A stretch of DNA of 64,000 nucleotides, from positions 1-64,000 of the forward strand of contig NZ_MKSQ01000013.1 of the NCBI RefSeq assembly GCF_001898115.1. Reading direction: 5' to 3'. Of the stretch, positions 27,854-36,817 are shown piece by piece. Both the position numbers and the translations under genes were made by a program. The notes under the pieces are model-generated. The model saw nothing but the letters and a program-made list of their open reading frames with translations, was not told where the DNA came from and made no database searches. This DNA comes from Allobosea sp. 67-29. GTDB taxonomy: Bacteria > Pseudomonadota > Alphaproteobacteria > Rhizobiales > Beijerinckiaceae. Numbering within the stretch: the first letter of the stretch is position 1; every line of letters begins with the position of its first letter.

Positions 27854-28534
27854 ATGACCAGGCAGCCTTCGACACGGATCGTCATCGCCGACGATCATCC
27901 GCTCTTTCGCGGCGCGCTGCGACAGGCGGTCTCGCACGCCATCGAGGGCGCGGAAGTCAGCGAGGTCGGGTCTCTCGAGGCCTTGACCGAGGTGCTGGCC
28001 GGCGGTGGCGATGCCGATCTCGTCCTGCTCGATTTGACCATGCCTGGCGTGCAGGGCTTCTCCGGCCTGCTGTTCCTGCGCGCGGACCATCCCGAGATCC
28101 CGGTCATCGTCGTCTCGGCCAATGACGACCCGGCCGTGATCCGCCGCTGCATCGAGTTCGGCGCGCTCGGCTTCCTGCCCAAGACGGCTGATGTCGCGCA
28201 GATGGGCGAAGCGATTCGCGCCGTGCTGGACGGTGGCGTCTGGACGCCGCCCGGAGTGGATCTTACGGCTCCGGTCGATGCCGAGGTCGCCGACATGGTT
28301 CGTCGCCTCTCGACGCTGACCCCGCAGCAGGTGCGCGTGCTGATGATGCTGTCGGAAGGATTGCTCAACAAGCAGATCGCCTACGAGCTCGGCGTCTCCG
28401 AGGCGACGGTGAAGGCGCATGTCTCGGCGATCCTGACCAAGCTCGACGTCGACAGCCGCACCCAGGCGGTCATCGCTGCCTCGAAGATCGCCGGTACGGC
28501 CTGGGCGAACACCGGGGCCGGAGCGTCCGCCTGA
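27854..28534 (+). CDS. NarL/FixJ-family response regulator
   Basis: A 226-residue transcription regulator. The receiver domain (1-125) shows VIADDHPLFRG with the acidic pair, phospho-acceptor Asp60 in LLDLTMPG, VVSAND and the Lys of LPKTA. The LuxR-type helix-turn-helix (about 155-215) carries LTPQQVRVLMMLSEGLLNKQIA and ATVKAHVSAILTKL. No kinase gene is adjacent; the nearest histidine kinase is at 31274-32731 on the other strand. The start ATG is preceded by GGGGAG at 27840. Targets are unknown. Confidence 0.92.
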   Translation: MTRQPSTRIVIADDHPLFRGALRQAVSHAIEGAEVSEVGSLEALTEVLAGGGDADLVLLDLTMPGVQGFSGLLFLRADHPEIPVIVVSANDDPAVIRRCIEFGALGFLPKTADVAQMGEAIRAVLDGGVWTPPGVDLTAPVDAEVADMVRRLSTLTPQQVRVLMMLSEGLLNKQIAYELGVSEATVKAHVSAILTKLDVDSRTQAVIAASKIAGTAWANTGAGASA

Positions 28535-28703
28535 GCCGGATCGACCGTCCGCGGCTTCCGCACGCGCCACGTTCCGCGCCGGCCCGGGTCCCCCCGGCCG
28601 CGCGGGATGTTCAGTCGCCGTTCAACTGCCGCATATTTCAGGTTAGGAGGCTCCCGGGGCGCTTCGCGGCTGCGGGAGCGCGCAACAGGATGGCCAGGGT
28701 TTC

Positions 28704-28958
28704 ATGGAACGGTTCATCGGCGGCTCGCCGCTCAGCGTCCTCGTCAGGCTGATTTTCGTCTCGCTGCTCGTCGGCGCGGCGATGGCCTTTCTCGGCCTGT
28801 CCCCGCGGGGGCTCTACGAGGCGGCCGCCCGTTTCATCCGCTCGATCACGGGCCTCGGTTTCGGGGCCGTCCGCGAGGTCGGCGACTGGCTCGTGGCCGG
28901 TGCCTTGATCGTGGTGCCGCTCTGGCTGCTGATGCGGCTTTTCGCGGCGCGGAGATAG
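28704..28958 (+). CDS. Small inner-membrane protein, DUF6460 type
   Basis: An 84-residue protein with two hydrophobic segments (LIFVSLLVGAAMAFLG and WLVAGALIVVPLWLLMRL) around a basic/amphipathic middle. The N-terminal FIGGSPLSVLVRL resembles DUF6460 proteins of alphaproteobacteria. It has no signal peptide or catalytic motif, and its function is unknown. It converges with pyrD ten bases downstream. The 169 bases upstream contain no gene. Confidence 0.7.
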   Translation: MERFIGGSPLSVLVRLIFVSLLVGAAMAFLGLSPRGLYEAAARFIRSITGLGFGAVREVGDWLVAGALIVVPLWLLMRLFAARR

Positions 28959-28968
28959 CCGGGCGCGG

Positions 28969-30057
28969 CTATAGCGCCTCGCCGCGGGCGATCGCGGCGG
29001 CGTCGCGGCCGATCAGGGCGGTGAGACGCGGCAGCCCGGCCCGGCGGGCCTGCGACGCGAGTCCCGCCTTGATCTCGGCGACCAGACCCGGTCCCTTGAA
29101 GACGAGCGCCGAATAGAGTTGCACCAGCGTCGCGCCCGCCCGGATCTTGGCGAAGGCGGTCTCGGCCGAGTCGACGCCTCCGACGCCGATGAGCGGGAAC
29201 TGCCCCTCCACGCGCAGGTAGGTCTCGGCCAGGATCCTGGTCGAGGCGGCGAAGAGCGGCTTGCCGGAGAGCCCGCCGGTCTCGGCCTTCGCGGCACTGC
29301 GAAGCGTGTCCGGCCGCGCCACCGTGGTGTTCGAGACGATCATGCCGTCGATCCCGCGCTTGCGTGCGACTGCGACCATGCCGTCCAGCTCGGGCAGCGT
29401 CAGGTCCGGGGCGATCTTGAGCAGGACCGGCGTACGCTTTGCTCCGGCCGCGGCTTCGTCGCAGGCGGCCAGCGTCCGGGCGACGAGGCCGTCCAGCACG
29501 TTCTCTGCCTGCAAGTTGCGCAGGCCTGGTGTATTCGGAGAGGAGACGTTGATGGTCAGGAAATCCGCGAGCGGCGCAAGCCGCCGCGCCAGAATGACGT
29601 AATCCTGCTCCCGGTCGACCGAATCCTTGTTGGCGCCGAGATTGACGCCGACGATGCCGGCGCGTCCGCGCCGGGCGGCGAGCCGTCGGGCGACGGCCTC
29701 CATACCTTCGCTGTTGAGGCCGTAACGGTTGATGACGGCGGTATCCTCGAGCAGCCGGAAGACGCGCGGGCGCGGGTTGCCGGGTTGGGGCAGGGGCGTC
29801 ACGCCGCCCGCCTCGACGAAGCCGAAGCCCAGCCCCAGCGCGCCGTCGATCGCTTCCGCATTCTTGTCGAAGCCGGCAGCCAGCCCGACGGGATTGGGGA
29901 AGGACAGGCCGAATGCCTCGGTCGAGAGCACGGGGTCGTCCGGAGAGATCCTGAATGCCGGCGCCGCCGCCAGCGCGGCGATCGTCATGCGATGCGCCGT
30001 CTCCGCATCCATCCGATGAATCAGCGGGCGGGCGACGTGGAAGAGGCTTGCGAGCAT
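28969..30057 (-). CDS. pyrD: Quinone-dependent dihydroorotate dehydrogenase
   Basis: Membrane-associated flavoenzyme of pyrimidine synthesis, oxidising dihydroorotate with ubiquinone as acceptor (class 2). The 362-residue protein has the N-terminal amphipathic helix typical of the class ([21 protein letters not shown]), [38 protein letters not shown] with the catalytic Ser, [14 protein letters not shown] and VGGV plus VQLYSALVF at the phosphate site. It is followed by the convergent DUF6460 gene and preceded on the same strand by the DUF952 gene, a common pairing in alphaproteobacteria. Confidence 0.97.
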   Translation of the reverse strand: MLASLFHVARPLIHRMDAETAHRMTIAALAAAPAFRISPDDPVLSTEAFGLSFPNPVGLAAGFDKNAEAIDGALGLGFGFVEAGGVTPLPQPGNPRPRVFRLLEDTAVINRYGLNSEGMEAVARRLAARRGRAGIVGVNLGANKDSVDREQDYVILARRLAPLADFLTINVSSPNTPGLRNLQAENVLDGLVARTLAACDEAAAGAKRTPVLLKIAPDLTLPELDGMVAVARKRGIDGMIVSNTTVARPDTLRSAAKAETGGLSGKPLFAASTRILAETYLRVEGQFPLIGVGGVDSAETAFAKIRAGATLVQLYSALVFKGPGLVAEIKAGLASQARRAGLPRLTALIGRDAAAIARGEAL

Positions 30058-30129
30058 GCGGGGTCTTTAGACCATGGCGGGCGCCGGTGGATATGGATTT
30101 TTCGCCGCGGCCGGCGCGGGATGGCCGGT

Positions 30130-30471
30130 TCAGAGATCGGCCGGAAGGGCGTGGCCGCCATCGGGCTGCAGCGGCAGCGGCGCCACCCAGCGCACGCTTC
30201 TCGGGTCGAGCGCCGCGTAGAGATGCGGAAACAGGGCGCCCCCGCGCGACGGCTCGTAGCGCAGCGCGCTTCCGAGCCGCCCATCCTCGACCGCGATCAG
30301 GAGCAGGCCGTCCTGCCCGGCGAAGTGCCTGGCCGCGGTCTCGGCGAGTTGCGCCCCGGTCGAGAAATGGATGTAGCCATCGGCGAGATCGACGGGCGCG
30401 CCGCGGAAGGAGCCTTCGGCCTCGGCATTTTGCCACAGCGCGGCAGGGCATATCTTGTAGATCAGCGGCAT
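30130..30471 (-). CDS. DUF952 family protein
   Basis: A 113-residue protein with DUF952 blocks: IYKICPAALWQ at the start, DGYIHFSTGAQLAETAARHF, LLLIAVE and FPHLYAALDPRSV, ending LPLQPDGGHALP. The fold resembles a small ADP-ribosyltransferase-like domain, but no activity is established. ATG 30471 follows AGGAGG by six bases; the frame extends upstream without homology. It lies 72 bases upstream of pyrD on the same strand, so co-transcription is likely. Confidence 0.85.
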   Translation of the reverse strand: MPLIYKICPAALWQNAEAEGSFRGAPVDLADGYIHFSTGAQLAETAARHFAGQDGLLLIAVEDGRLGSALRYEPSRGGALFPHLYAALDPRSVRWVAPLPLQPDGGHALPADL

Positions 30472-30637
30472 CGGCGGCCTCCTGCGAAAACGGTCGCAGC
30501 CGGCATAGACAGTGGCAGGAGCTTTTCGCAAGCCGGCGGTGTGGTGAGGCAAGAATCGGATTGAAATCTTATTCGATAGGGGATATTTCCTATGACCAAT
30601 CCCCGTTTCACGGCAACAGCCCTGCGAGGCCCGAGCG

Positions 30638-31267
30638 ATGCTGTCACATGACCAGATCTGGGGGGCGATCGACACGCTGGCCCAGCGCTATGGCTTTACC
30701 GCTTCTGGTCTGGCTCGCAAGGCGGGGCTCGATGCGACCACCTTCAATCGCTCGAAGCGTGTCGGGCCGGATGGGCGCGAGCGCTGGCCCTCGACCGAAT
30801 CGATCGCCAAGATCCTGGCGGCGACGGGCGCCACGCTCGACGAGTTCATGAGTGCGGTGATGCGGCGCGAGGCGGCGCCGCCGCGGACGATACCCTTGAT
30901 CGGCTTCGCCCAGGCCGGTTCCGGTGGCTTCTTCGACGATGGCGGCTTCCCGGTCGGGGCGGGCTGGGAGGAGGTCGCTTTTCCGGGGTCGACCGACGAG
31001 AAGGCCTATGCGCTGGAGATCTCGGGCGATTCGATGCTGCCGCTCTATCGCGACGGCGATACGATCATCGTCTCGCCGGCGGCGACGGTCCGGCGGGGAG
31101 ACCGGGTCGTGGTCAAGACGGTGGAAGGCGAGGTGCTGGCCAAGCAGCTCAAGCGCCAGACCGCCAGGACCGTCGAGCTCGCCTCGCTCAATCCCGAGCA
31201 TCCAGACCGGGTGCTGAACCTGGCCGAGATCGCCTTCATGGCCCGCGTGATCTGGGCGAGCCAATAA
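30638..31267 (+). CDS. LexA-like S24-family HTH regulator
   Basis: A 209-residue protein combining an N-terminal helix-turn-helix of phage-repressor style (GFTASGLARKAGLDATTFNRSK) with a C-terminal S24 peptidase domain. Ser132 in SGDSMLPLYRDGD and Lys169 in EVLAKQL form the expected Ser-Lys dyad, and Ala93-Gly94 in FAQAGSGG is a candidate autocleavage bond. It is not accompanied by phage genes, so it is probably a chromosomal stress regulator. It is divergent from the DUF952 gene with a 166-base region that may hold its own operator. It converges with the sensor kinase seven bases downstream. Confidence 0.88.
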   Translation: MLSHDQIWGAIDTLAQRYGFTASGLARKAGLDATTFNRSKRVGPDGRERWPSTESIAKILAATGATLDEFMSAVMRREAAPPRTIPLIGFAQAGSGGFFDDGGFPVGAGWEEVAFPGSTDEKAYALEISGDSMLPLYRDGDTIIVSPAATVRRGDRVVVKTVEGEVLAKQLKRQTARTVELASLNPEHPDRVLNLAEIAFMARVIWASQ

Positions 31268-31273
31268 GGCCGG

Positions 31274-32731
31274 TCAGTGCCCGTTGCTGCGCCGCAGCGG
31301 CAAGGAGACCCGGAAGACCGCGCCGACCGATGACGGCTCGAGTTCGATCGTGCCGCCATGCAGCCGGACGAGCTCGGCCGCGACCGCGAGGCCCAGGCCG
31401 GTGCCGCCGGGGGTGACTGAACCGCGGAAGGCCTGGAACAGATTGGCCTGCGCCCGTAGCGGCACGCCCGGGCCGTTGTCGATCACGCGCAGCGTCACCG
31501 AGCCGTTCGTCGCAGCACCTGCGACGGTCAGCAGCGGCTGGCTGCCCGCCTCCGCCCCTGCCTGGGTCAGCGCCTGGACGGCGTTGCGCATCAGGTTGGT
31601 CAAGACGCGTGCCATCTGGTCGGGGTCGCAGGCGGCGGCGAGCTCGGCCGGCACCTGGTTGTCGAAGCGCAGCAGCTTGCTGTCGGGCAGTCCGAGCAAT
31701 TCCGCCTGCTCGGCGACGAGCTGGCGCAGCGCAACCTGCCTGATCGCGGGCGTCGCCTCGGCCGCGCGGCCATAGGCGAGGGTGGCCTGGCAGAACTCGA
31801 TGGCGCGGCCCAGCGTTGCGATCAGCCGCGGCGCGAAGCGCCGGATCTTGGCATCGCGCGTCTCGACGAGCTGGTCGGACATCAGCTGCGCCGCCGCCAG
31901 CATGTTGCGCAGGTCGTGATTGATCTTGCTGACGGCGAGGCCGAGCTCGGCAAGATGCTTCTTGGTGCGCAACTCGTCGGCGAGCGTTCCCTGCATGCGG
32001 GCGAGGGCCCGCTCCGCCTCGCCGATCTCGTCGGCCCTGCGCGAGGGCGCGATGATCCGCTGCGGGTTCTCGGGCTCCGCCTCGAACTCCATCACATTGG
32101 CCGCAAGCTGCCGGATCGGCCCGACGATCAGCGCATTGAGCGCGATGTAGACGGCGAGGGCGGTCAATCCGGTCAGCAGCAGCGAGATCAGCAGCAGACT
32201 CCATGAAAACTTGAGCATCGCGCGCCGCAGCGGGGCCTCGTCGATGACGATCTCGACGAAATCCGCCCCGCCGACGGCCTCCCCGACCACGCGGATCGGC
32301 ATGGTCGCGGGTGCGAGCAGCACGGCCAGCGCCTCGCGGATCGAGGTCCACCAGTCGAGATGGCGCAGGTCCACGAAGCGCGAGACTTCCGGCGGCGGCA
32401 TCGAATCGAGGCTGAGCAGGCGTCGCGCGCCACCGACACGGGCCGCGATCGCCCGCGCTCCGACACCCATCAGGAGCCGGTTTTCGCTGCCTTCCGGCAA
32501 GCCGTCCTCCGGCGCGCCCTCCAGGACAAGAGCCGCAACCTGCGCCGCGGCGATCCGGTCGTTCAGCCAGTTGCGGCGGAAGTTCGCGATGGAGGGGACG
32601 TAGATCAAGACCTCCGCCAGCATGACGAACAGCACGGTGACCAGCAGCAGCTTGGCCGAGAGGCCGAGCCGGGTCAGACCGCGCGGAAGGCTGATCGACA
32701 GGTCGTGTCTGGGCGAGCCGGACTCGTACAT
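31274..32731 (-). CDS. Membrane sensor histidine kinase (HAMP-HisKA-HATPase)
   Basis: A 485-residue kinase. Two transmembrane segments (about 26-46 and 176-198) bracket a roughly 130-residue periplasmic sensor region. A HAMP-like linker follows, then the phospho-acceptor His272 in SKINHDLRNMLAA, the N-box LTNLMRNAVQALTQA, the G1 box VIDNGPGVP and the G2 box GGTGLGLAVAAEL. The pattern of Asn before His (NHDLRN) is that of a non-canonical HisKA subgroup. No response regulator is in the same operon; the gene is ten bases after the flavin oxidoreductase, with which it is probably co-transcribed. The ligand is unknown. Confidence 0.92.
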   Translation of the reverse strand: MYESGSPRHDLSISLPRGLTRLGLSAKLLLVTVLFVMLAEVLIYVPSIANFRRNWLNDRIAAAQVAALVLEGAPEDGLPEGSENRLLMGVGARAIAARVGGARRLLSLDSMPPPEVSRFVDLRHLDWWTSIREALAVLLAPATMPIRVVGEAVGGADFVEIVIDEAPLRRAMLKFSWSLLLISLLLTGLTALAVYIALNALIVGPIRQLAANVMEFEAEPENPQRIIAPSRRADEIGEAERALARMQGTLADELRTKKHLAELGLAVSKINHDLRNMLAAAQLMSDQLVETRDAKIRRFAPRLIATLGRAIEFCQATLAYGRAAEATPAIRQVALRQLVAEQAELLGLPDSKLLRFDNQVPAELAAACDPDQMARVLTNLMRNAVQALTQAGAEAGSQPLLTVAGAATNGSVTLRVIDNGPGVPLRAQANLFQAFRGSVTPGGTGLGLAVAAELVRLHGGTIELEPSSVGAVFRVSLPLRRSNGH

Positions 32732-32741
32732 CCGTCGAACC

Positions 32742-34202
32742 TTAGCCGAAGCGGCGCAGAAAGCCGATGAGCCGGCGCAGGCCTGGACGAGTCGTCGCAG
32801 GCGCGAGGAACGTCAGCGCCGCGCTGCGGGACGCCGCCGAGGCGGCCATGGCGGGGAATGGGCTTCCCGCCATGGCCGGGGCGCCGAGGCCGGCCTTCAA
32901 GGCCACGCTCCAGGGCGCGATCAGCTCGCTCGCACCCTCACCGACGATGGTGACGGCGCGCAGCCGGCCCTTCCGGTCGGTGACGAGCTTGACATAGCCC
33001 TCCGTGCGACCGGCCGCGACGGCACCGGGCACCTCGGCGAAAGGCCAGCGCATCACACGAAGCTGCCCGGGCGCAGCCGGCTCGATCGGCTGTCTCTCGC
33101 CGATCGATGCGATCTCCGGCCTGCACCACGCGACGCGGGGGCTCGCCGCGAGATCGAGCGCTCCGCTCCGGCGGAACAGGACGCTGCGCAGCACGATGCC
33201 GACATGATCGTCCCCGGCGAACCCGGACGATCCGGCTGCGGCGCCTCCGGCACAGCTTCCCAAGGCATGGATTCGCCGGTTGGCGGTCCGCAGGCTCTTG
33301 TCGACCGCAATGCCTGCCGCATCGCTGCGCACACCGGCCAGGTCGAGATCGAGGGTTTCGATATCGGGCCGCCTGTAGCCGGCCACGAGGAGCCGCGAGG
33401 CCTCCAGCGTGACGTCGCCCGCAGGCCCGTTCAGCGTCAGGCTCACCCCGGCGCGTCGGCTTTCGAGATGCGTGACTTCGCTGCCCTCATGCAGCGTCAT
33501 GCCTTCGCGCAGCAGCCGCTGCCGCACCGTCATCACCGCTTCGCCGTCATGCTCCGGGAGGATGTCGCCCGGGCAAACGATGGTGACGCTGCTTCCGAGC
33601 CGGGCGAAGGCCTGGCCGAGCGCGACGGCGGGGGCGCTACCGCCGAGAACGGCAAGCCGCTCCGGCAATCGCGTCAAACCGGGCAGGTCGTCCTCGCTCA
33701 GGATCAGGGCCGGGGCGAGGGCTGCCATGCCTGGAAGCGCCGAAAGGTCCGGCCGCGAGCCGGTCGCGATCGCAAAGCGCCGGGCCTTCACGATGAGCTC
33801 CCCGACCGCGAGGCTGCCGCGGCTGGTGAAGTGAGCCTCGCCCTGGATCAGCCGGATGCCGAGCGCAGCCAGGCGTTCCGGCCGATGGTTGGCAGCGGAG
33901 ACGGCTAGCGCACGCCGGATTTGGTCGTTGAGCTGTGTGTCCTTGACCGCTGGAGATGCCGGCTCGATCCCGAGCCGTCCCGCCTCGCGCAGCTCCTGCG
34001 CGCGGGCTGCTGCCTCGATGAGGGCTCTGGCGGCGAGCGCCGTCGGCCGCCCGCCGGTGGTCCGGCGCTCCACCAGCACCACGGGCACGCCGAAGGCGGC
34101 GGCCGCCGTGGCCAGCGCTATGCCCCGCTCGCCCGCGCCGACGACGCAGAGATCGGGTGTGAGCGCAGCGGGCTTCGCCGTCTTCGCCTTGGCATCGCTC
34201 AC
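32742..34202 (-). CDS. FAD-dependent pyridine nucleotide-disulfide oxidoreductase-like protein lacking the redox disulfide
   Basis: A 486-residue flavoprotein with the fold order of lipoamide dehydrogenase/mercuric reductase: FAD loop VVGAGERGIALA (20-31), the GRPTAL stretch, IATGSRPDLSALPG, NAD loop LAVLGGSAPAVALGQAFARL, a second FAD block and a dimerisation domain. In the family, GG is followed by TCLNVGCIPSK with two redox cysteines; here the same place reads GGRPTALAARALI with none. The C-terminal HxxHPTxSE dyad is also absent (GSPFPAMAAS). It therefore cannot work by the usual disulfide mechanism. The start is GTG 34202, chosen at the homology boundary. It lies ten bases upstream of the sensor kinase gene. 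Confidence 0.85.
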   Translation of the reverse strand: MSDAKAKTAKPAALTPDLCVVGAGERGIALATAAAAFGVPVVLVERRTTGGRPTALAARALIEAAARAQELREAGRLGIEPASPAVKDTQLNDQIRRALAVSAANHRPERLAALGIRLIQGEAHFTSRGSLAVGELIVKARRFAIATGSRPDLSALPGMAALAPALILSEDDLPGLTRLPERLAVLGGSAPAVALGQAFARLGSSVTIVCPGDILPEHDGEAVMTVRQRLLREGMTLHEGSEVTHLESRRAGVSLTLNGPAGDVTLEASRLLVAGYRRPDIETLDLDLAGVRSDAAGIAVDKSLRTANRRIHALGSCAGGAAAGSSGFAGDDHVGIVLRSVLFRRSGALDLAASPRVAWCRPEIASIGERQPIEPAAPGQLRVMRWPFAEVPGAVAAGRTEGYVKLVTDRKGRLRAVTIVGEGASELIAPWSVALKAGLGAPAMAGSPFPAMAASAASRSAALTFLAPATTRPGLRRLIGFLRRFG

Positions 34203-34291
34203 CAGCTGATCCGCTCCCGCTCTCGCCCCTTGTTGCAGATGCTTTGCCCTGCGGGCGGAATCAAGACCGAAGCGCCTCCAGGCCGCATCGT

Positions 34292-36622
34292 TCAGGCGAC
34301 GTTGCGGCCACCGCCGTTGCGTCTGATGGTCGAGAGGCTCTCCGGCCGGCCGAACAGGTAGCCCTGGGCACGCTGGGCGCCCAGCAACTGCACGGCGAGG
34401 CGCTGCTGCTCGGTCTCGATGCCTTCGACCACCACGTTCATCTGCAGGCGCCGGGCGAGCTGGCACACGGCTTCGATGATGGCCTTGGGCGCTTCGCTGT
34501 TGTGGACGTCGCGGGCGAAGCTCTGGTCGATCTTCACCTGCGCGATCGGATAGGCGGAGAGATAGCCCAGAGCCGAGTAGCCGGTACCGAAATCGTCGAG
34601 GGCGAAGCTGACGCCGAGAGCCTTCAGCTCCTCCAGAACGGACAATGTCAGCTTGTTGTCCTCGATCAGCAGCGATTCGGTAATCTCGAGCGTCAATCGC
34701 CGCGAGCTCAGCCCGGATGCTATCAGCGCTTCTTTGACCGTATCCACCAGGCGCCGCGGCTCGCGGAACTGCAGCGGCGAAACGTTGACCGAGACGCCGA
34801 TACCCGGTTCCCAGCCGGCGGCGTCCTTGCAGGCCTGCCGGATGGCCCAGTCGCCCATGGCCGCGATCAGCCCGGACTGTTCGGCGATCGGGATGAAAAC
34901 GCCGGCGGGCACCATGCCGCGCGTCGGATGGCGCCAGCGCATCAGGGCCTCGCGCGACACGACGGCCTGCGTCTTCAGGTCGACGATCGGCTGGTAGAAG
35001 AGCTCCAGCGAGCCGTCATTGCAGGCCTTGCGCAGGTCGACCTCGATCTCGTGCCGCTCCGTCATCTCCTCGGCCATGGCCGGGTTGAAGAACATCTGCG
35101 TGTTGCGGCCGGCGGACTTGGCCTTGTAGAGCGCGGTGTCGGCATGGCGGAGCAGGTCGGCCGGGGACGAGCCGTCGTCAGGGGCCATCGCGATCCCGAT
35201 GCTCGCCGTCACATAGACGGTCTTGCCGTCGACGACGAAGGCGCGTGTCATGCTGTCGATCATGCGTTGGGCGATCGCCGTCACTACCCCTTGATCCGCC
35301 GAAGGCAGGATGAGCAGGAATTCGTCGCCGCCGAAGCGCGCCAGCACGTCGTTGCCGCGCGTTGCGTTGCGCAGGCGGCTGGCCGTCTCCATCAGCACGA
35401 GGTCGCCGATGTCGTGCCCCAGGCTGTCGTTGACCTGCTTGAAGCCGTCGAGATCGACATAGAGCAGCGCGAAGGCCTCGCCGGTCCGCTCGAGCCGCGC
35501 GAAGGCATCGTCGATATGCCGGTTGTACTCGAAGCGGTTCGCAAGCCCGGTCAGCTCGTCGAAGCGCGCCATCTGCTCGATCCGCGCCTCCGTCCGCTTT
35601 CGTTCCGTCGCATCCTCGGTCAGCATCAGGATGCCGCCCTCGGCGGCGGGCGCGAATGTCACGACGAGCACGAGCCCACCACGGGTGACGACCTCCTGGC
35701 TCGCCGCCTGCTGAGTCGACTGGACCGAAACCAGGGCCGAGCGGATGTCACGCAGCTGATCGGAACTGATGACCTGCCGCTCGACCAGGAAACGGGCGAT
35801 GGCAGTCAGCGGCGTCCCGGGCAACGCCAGCGTCTCGGGCAGGCCGTAGAGCGCGCTGTGCGGAGCGTTGCTCACCGCGAGCTTGAGACTGCGGTCGAAC
35901 ATCGCCAGCCCGTCGATCATGGTGTTGAGCGCGGCGTCGAGCGTCAGGTTCTGCGAGTGCAGGGCGGTCGCCAGCCCTTTCGACTGCTTGGTCGCATCGC
36001 TGAGCGCGAGGAGGTTCCGGTGCAGCGAGTTGGTGATCGCGATATTCGCGGCGACATACAGGAAGGCGAAGTAGCCGATATATTTGTAATAGGGATTCTG
36101 GGCGGCGATCAGGCCGATCGCCATCGGAATGCAGAAGGTCAGCAGCTGCACCGCCACGAACTTCGGCCGTCCAGCATTGCGCGCGACATAGCCCGAGGCG
36201 AGCGCGATCGTCGACGAGACGGAGGTGATGTGCGCGGCGGCGTCGTCGGTCTGCACCAGTGCGACGTAGCAGCTATAGCCGAGTACCGCGCTGAAAGCGG
36301 TGGCCCCGAGAAAATAGTCGCGGTCCCACCGTCGCGTCTCGGTGTAGCTGTCGCTCGCATGGTTGCGGCGCCTGTAGGCGATCAGCGTGACCAGGCGAAG
36401 GACCACGACCAGCGCAACCAGCAGGGTGAGCTGGACGAAGATGAAGCGCTCCGTCGAAACCCAGCAGAGAAACGGAGTCAGGATGCCGGCGATGCCGCCG
36501 GGGATGATCGAAGCGGGCGAGGAGAAGAGTGAGTTGACCAGCAGGGTGTAGCCGGTCAGGTCGAACTCGTCGCCCCGCTCCTGCCGCCCCGAGGCCATCA
36601 AACGCTGGAAAGCGTCTGCCAT
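34292..36622 (-). CDS. Membrane-bound GGDEF-EAL protein (cyclic di-GMP metabolism)
   Basis: A 776-residue protein. The N-terminal 230 residues hold about six hydrophobic segments forming a membrane sensor, followed by a PAS-like segment (NTMIDGLAMFDRSLKLAVSN). The GGDEF domain has ARFGGDEFLLIL with an intact active site and DLDGFKQVND. The EAL domain has REALMRWRHP, NVSPLQF, ESLLIEDN and DDFGTGYSALGYL. Both catalytic motifs look intact, so it could make or degrade cyclic di-GMP. It lies 195 bases downstream of an RpfF-like crotonase on the same strand. Link to fatty-acid signalling is inference. Confidence 0.93.
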   Translation of the reverse strand: MADAFQRLMASGRQERGDEFDLTGYTLLVNSLFSSPASIIPGGIAGILTPFLCWVSTERFIFVQLTLLVALVVVLRLVTLIAYRRRNHASDSYTETRRWDRDYFLGATAFSAVLGYSCYVALVQTDDAAAHITSVSSTIALASGYVARNAGRPKFVAVQLLTFCIPMAIGLIAAQNPYYKYIGYFAFLYVAANIAITNSLHRNLLALSDATKQSKGLATALHSQNLTLDAALNTMIDGLAMFDRSLKLAVSNAPHSALYGLPETLALPGTPLTAIARFLVERQVISSDQLRDIRSALVSVQSTQQAASQEVVTRGGLVLVVTFAPAAEGGILMLTEDATERKRTEARIEQMARFDELTGLANRFEYNRHIDDAFARLERTGEAFALLYVDLDGFKQVNDSLGHDIGDLVLMETASRLRNATRGNDVLARFGGDEFLLILPSADQGVVTAIAQRMIDSMTRAFVVDGKTVYVTASIGIAMAPDDGSSPADLLRHADTALYKAKSAGRNTQMFFNPAMAEEMTERHEIEVDLRKACNDGSLELFYQPIVDLKTQAVVSREALMRWRHPTRGMVPAGVFIPIAEQSGLIAAMGDWAIRQACKDAAGWEPGIGVSVNVSPLQFREPRRLVDTVKEALIASGLSSRRLTLEITESLLIEDNKLTLSVLEELKALGVSFALDDFGTGYSALGYLSAYPIAQVKIDQSFARDVHNSEAPKAIIEAVCQLARRLQMNVVVEGIETEQQRLAVQLLGAQRAQGYLFGRPESLSTIRRNGGGRNVA

Positions 36623-36817
36623 TCACTCCTGCCTTTGCCGCTTCGGACGGCGCGATGCGTGAGGTTTCCGGACGTCTCACGTCATCTGAAGCTTTAGGTT
36701 GGCAGAAGTAAATGCTTCGTGAGATTTTGATTCAATGTTCGATTAAGCCTGCGAATAGGCAGGCGTTGCGCATCTTCCCGATTGAATAGGCCGCAGTTCT
36801 GCAGCCGCTGGTTGCTT

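Noticed and set aside
30638..31267. S24 regulator as sign of a prophage
   Set aside because: Neighbours are pyrD, a DUF952 gene and a sensor kinase; there are no phage structural or replication genes.
34244..36532. 762-codon open frame opposite the GGDEF-EAL gene
   Set aside because: Mirror frame of a real gene in GC-rich DNA; no homology-like motif.
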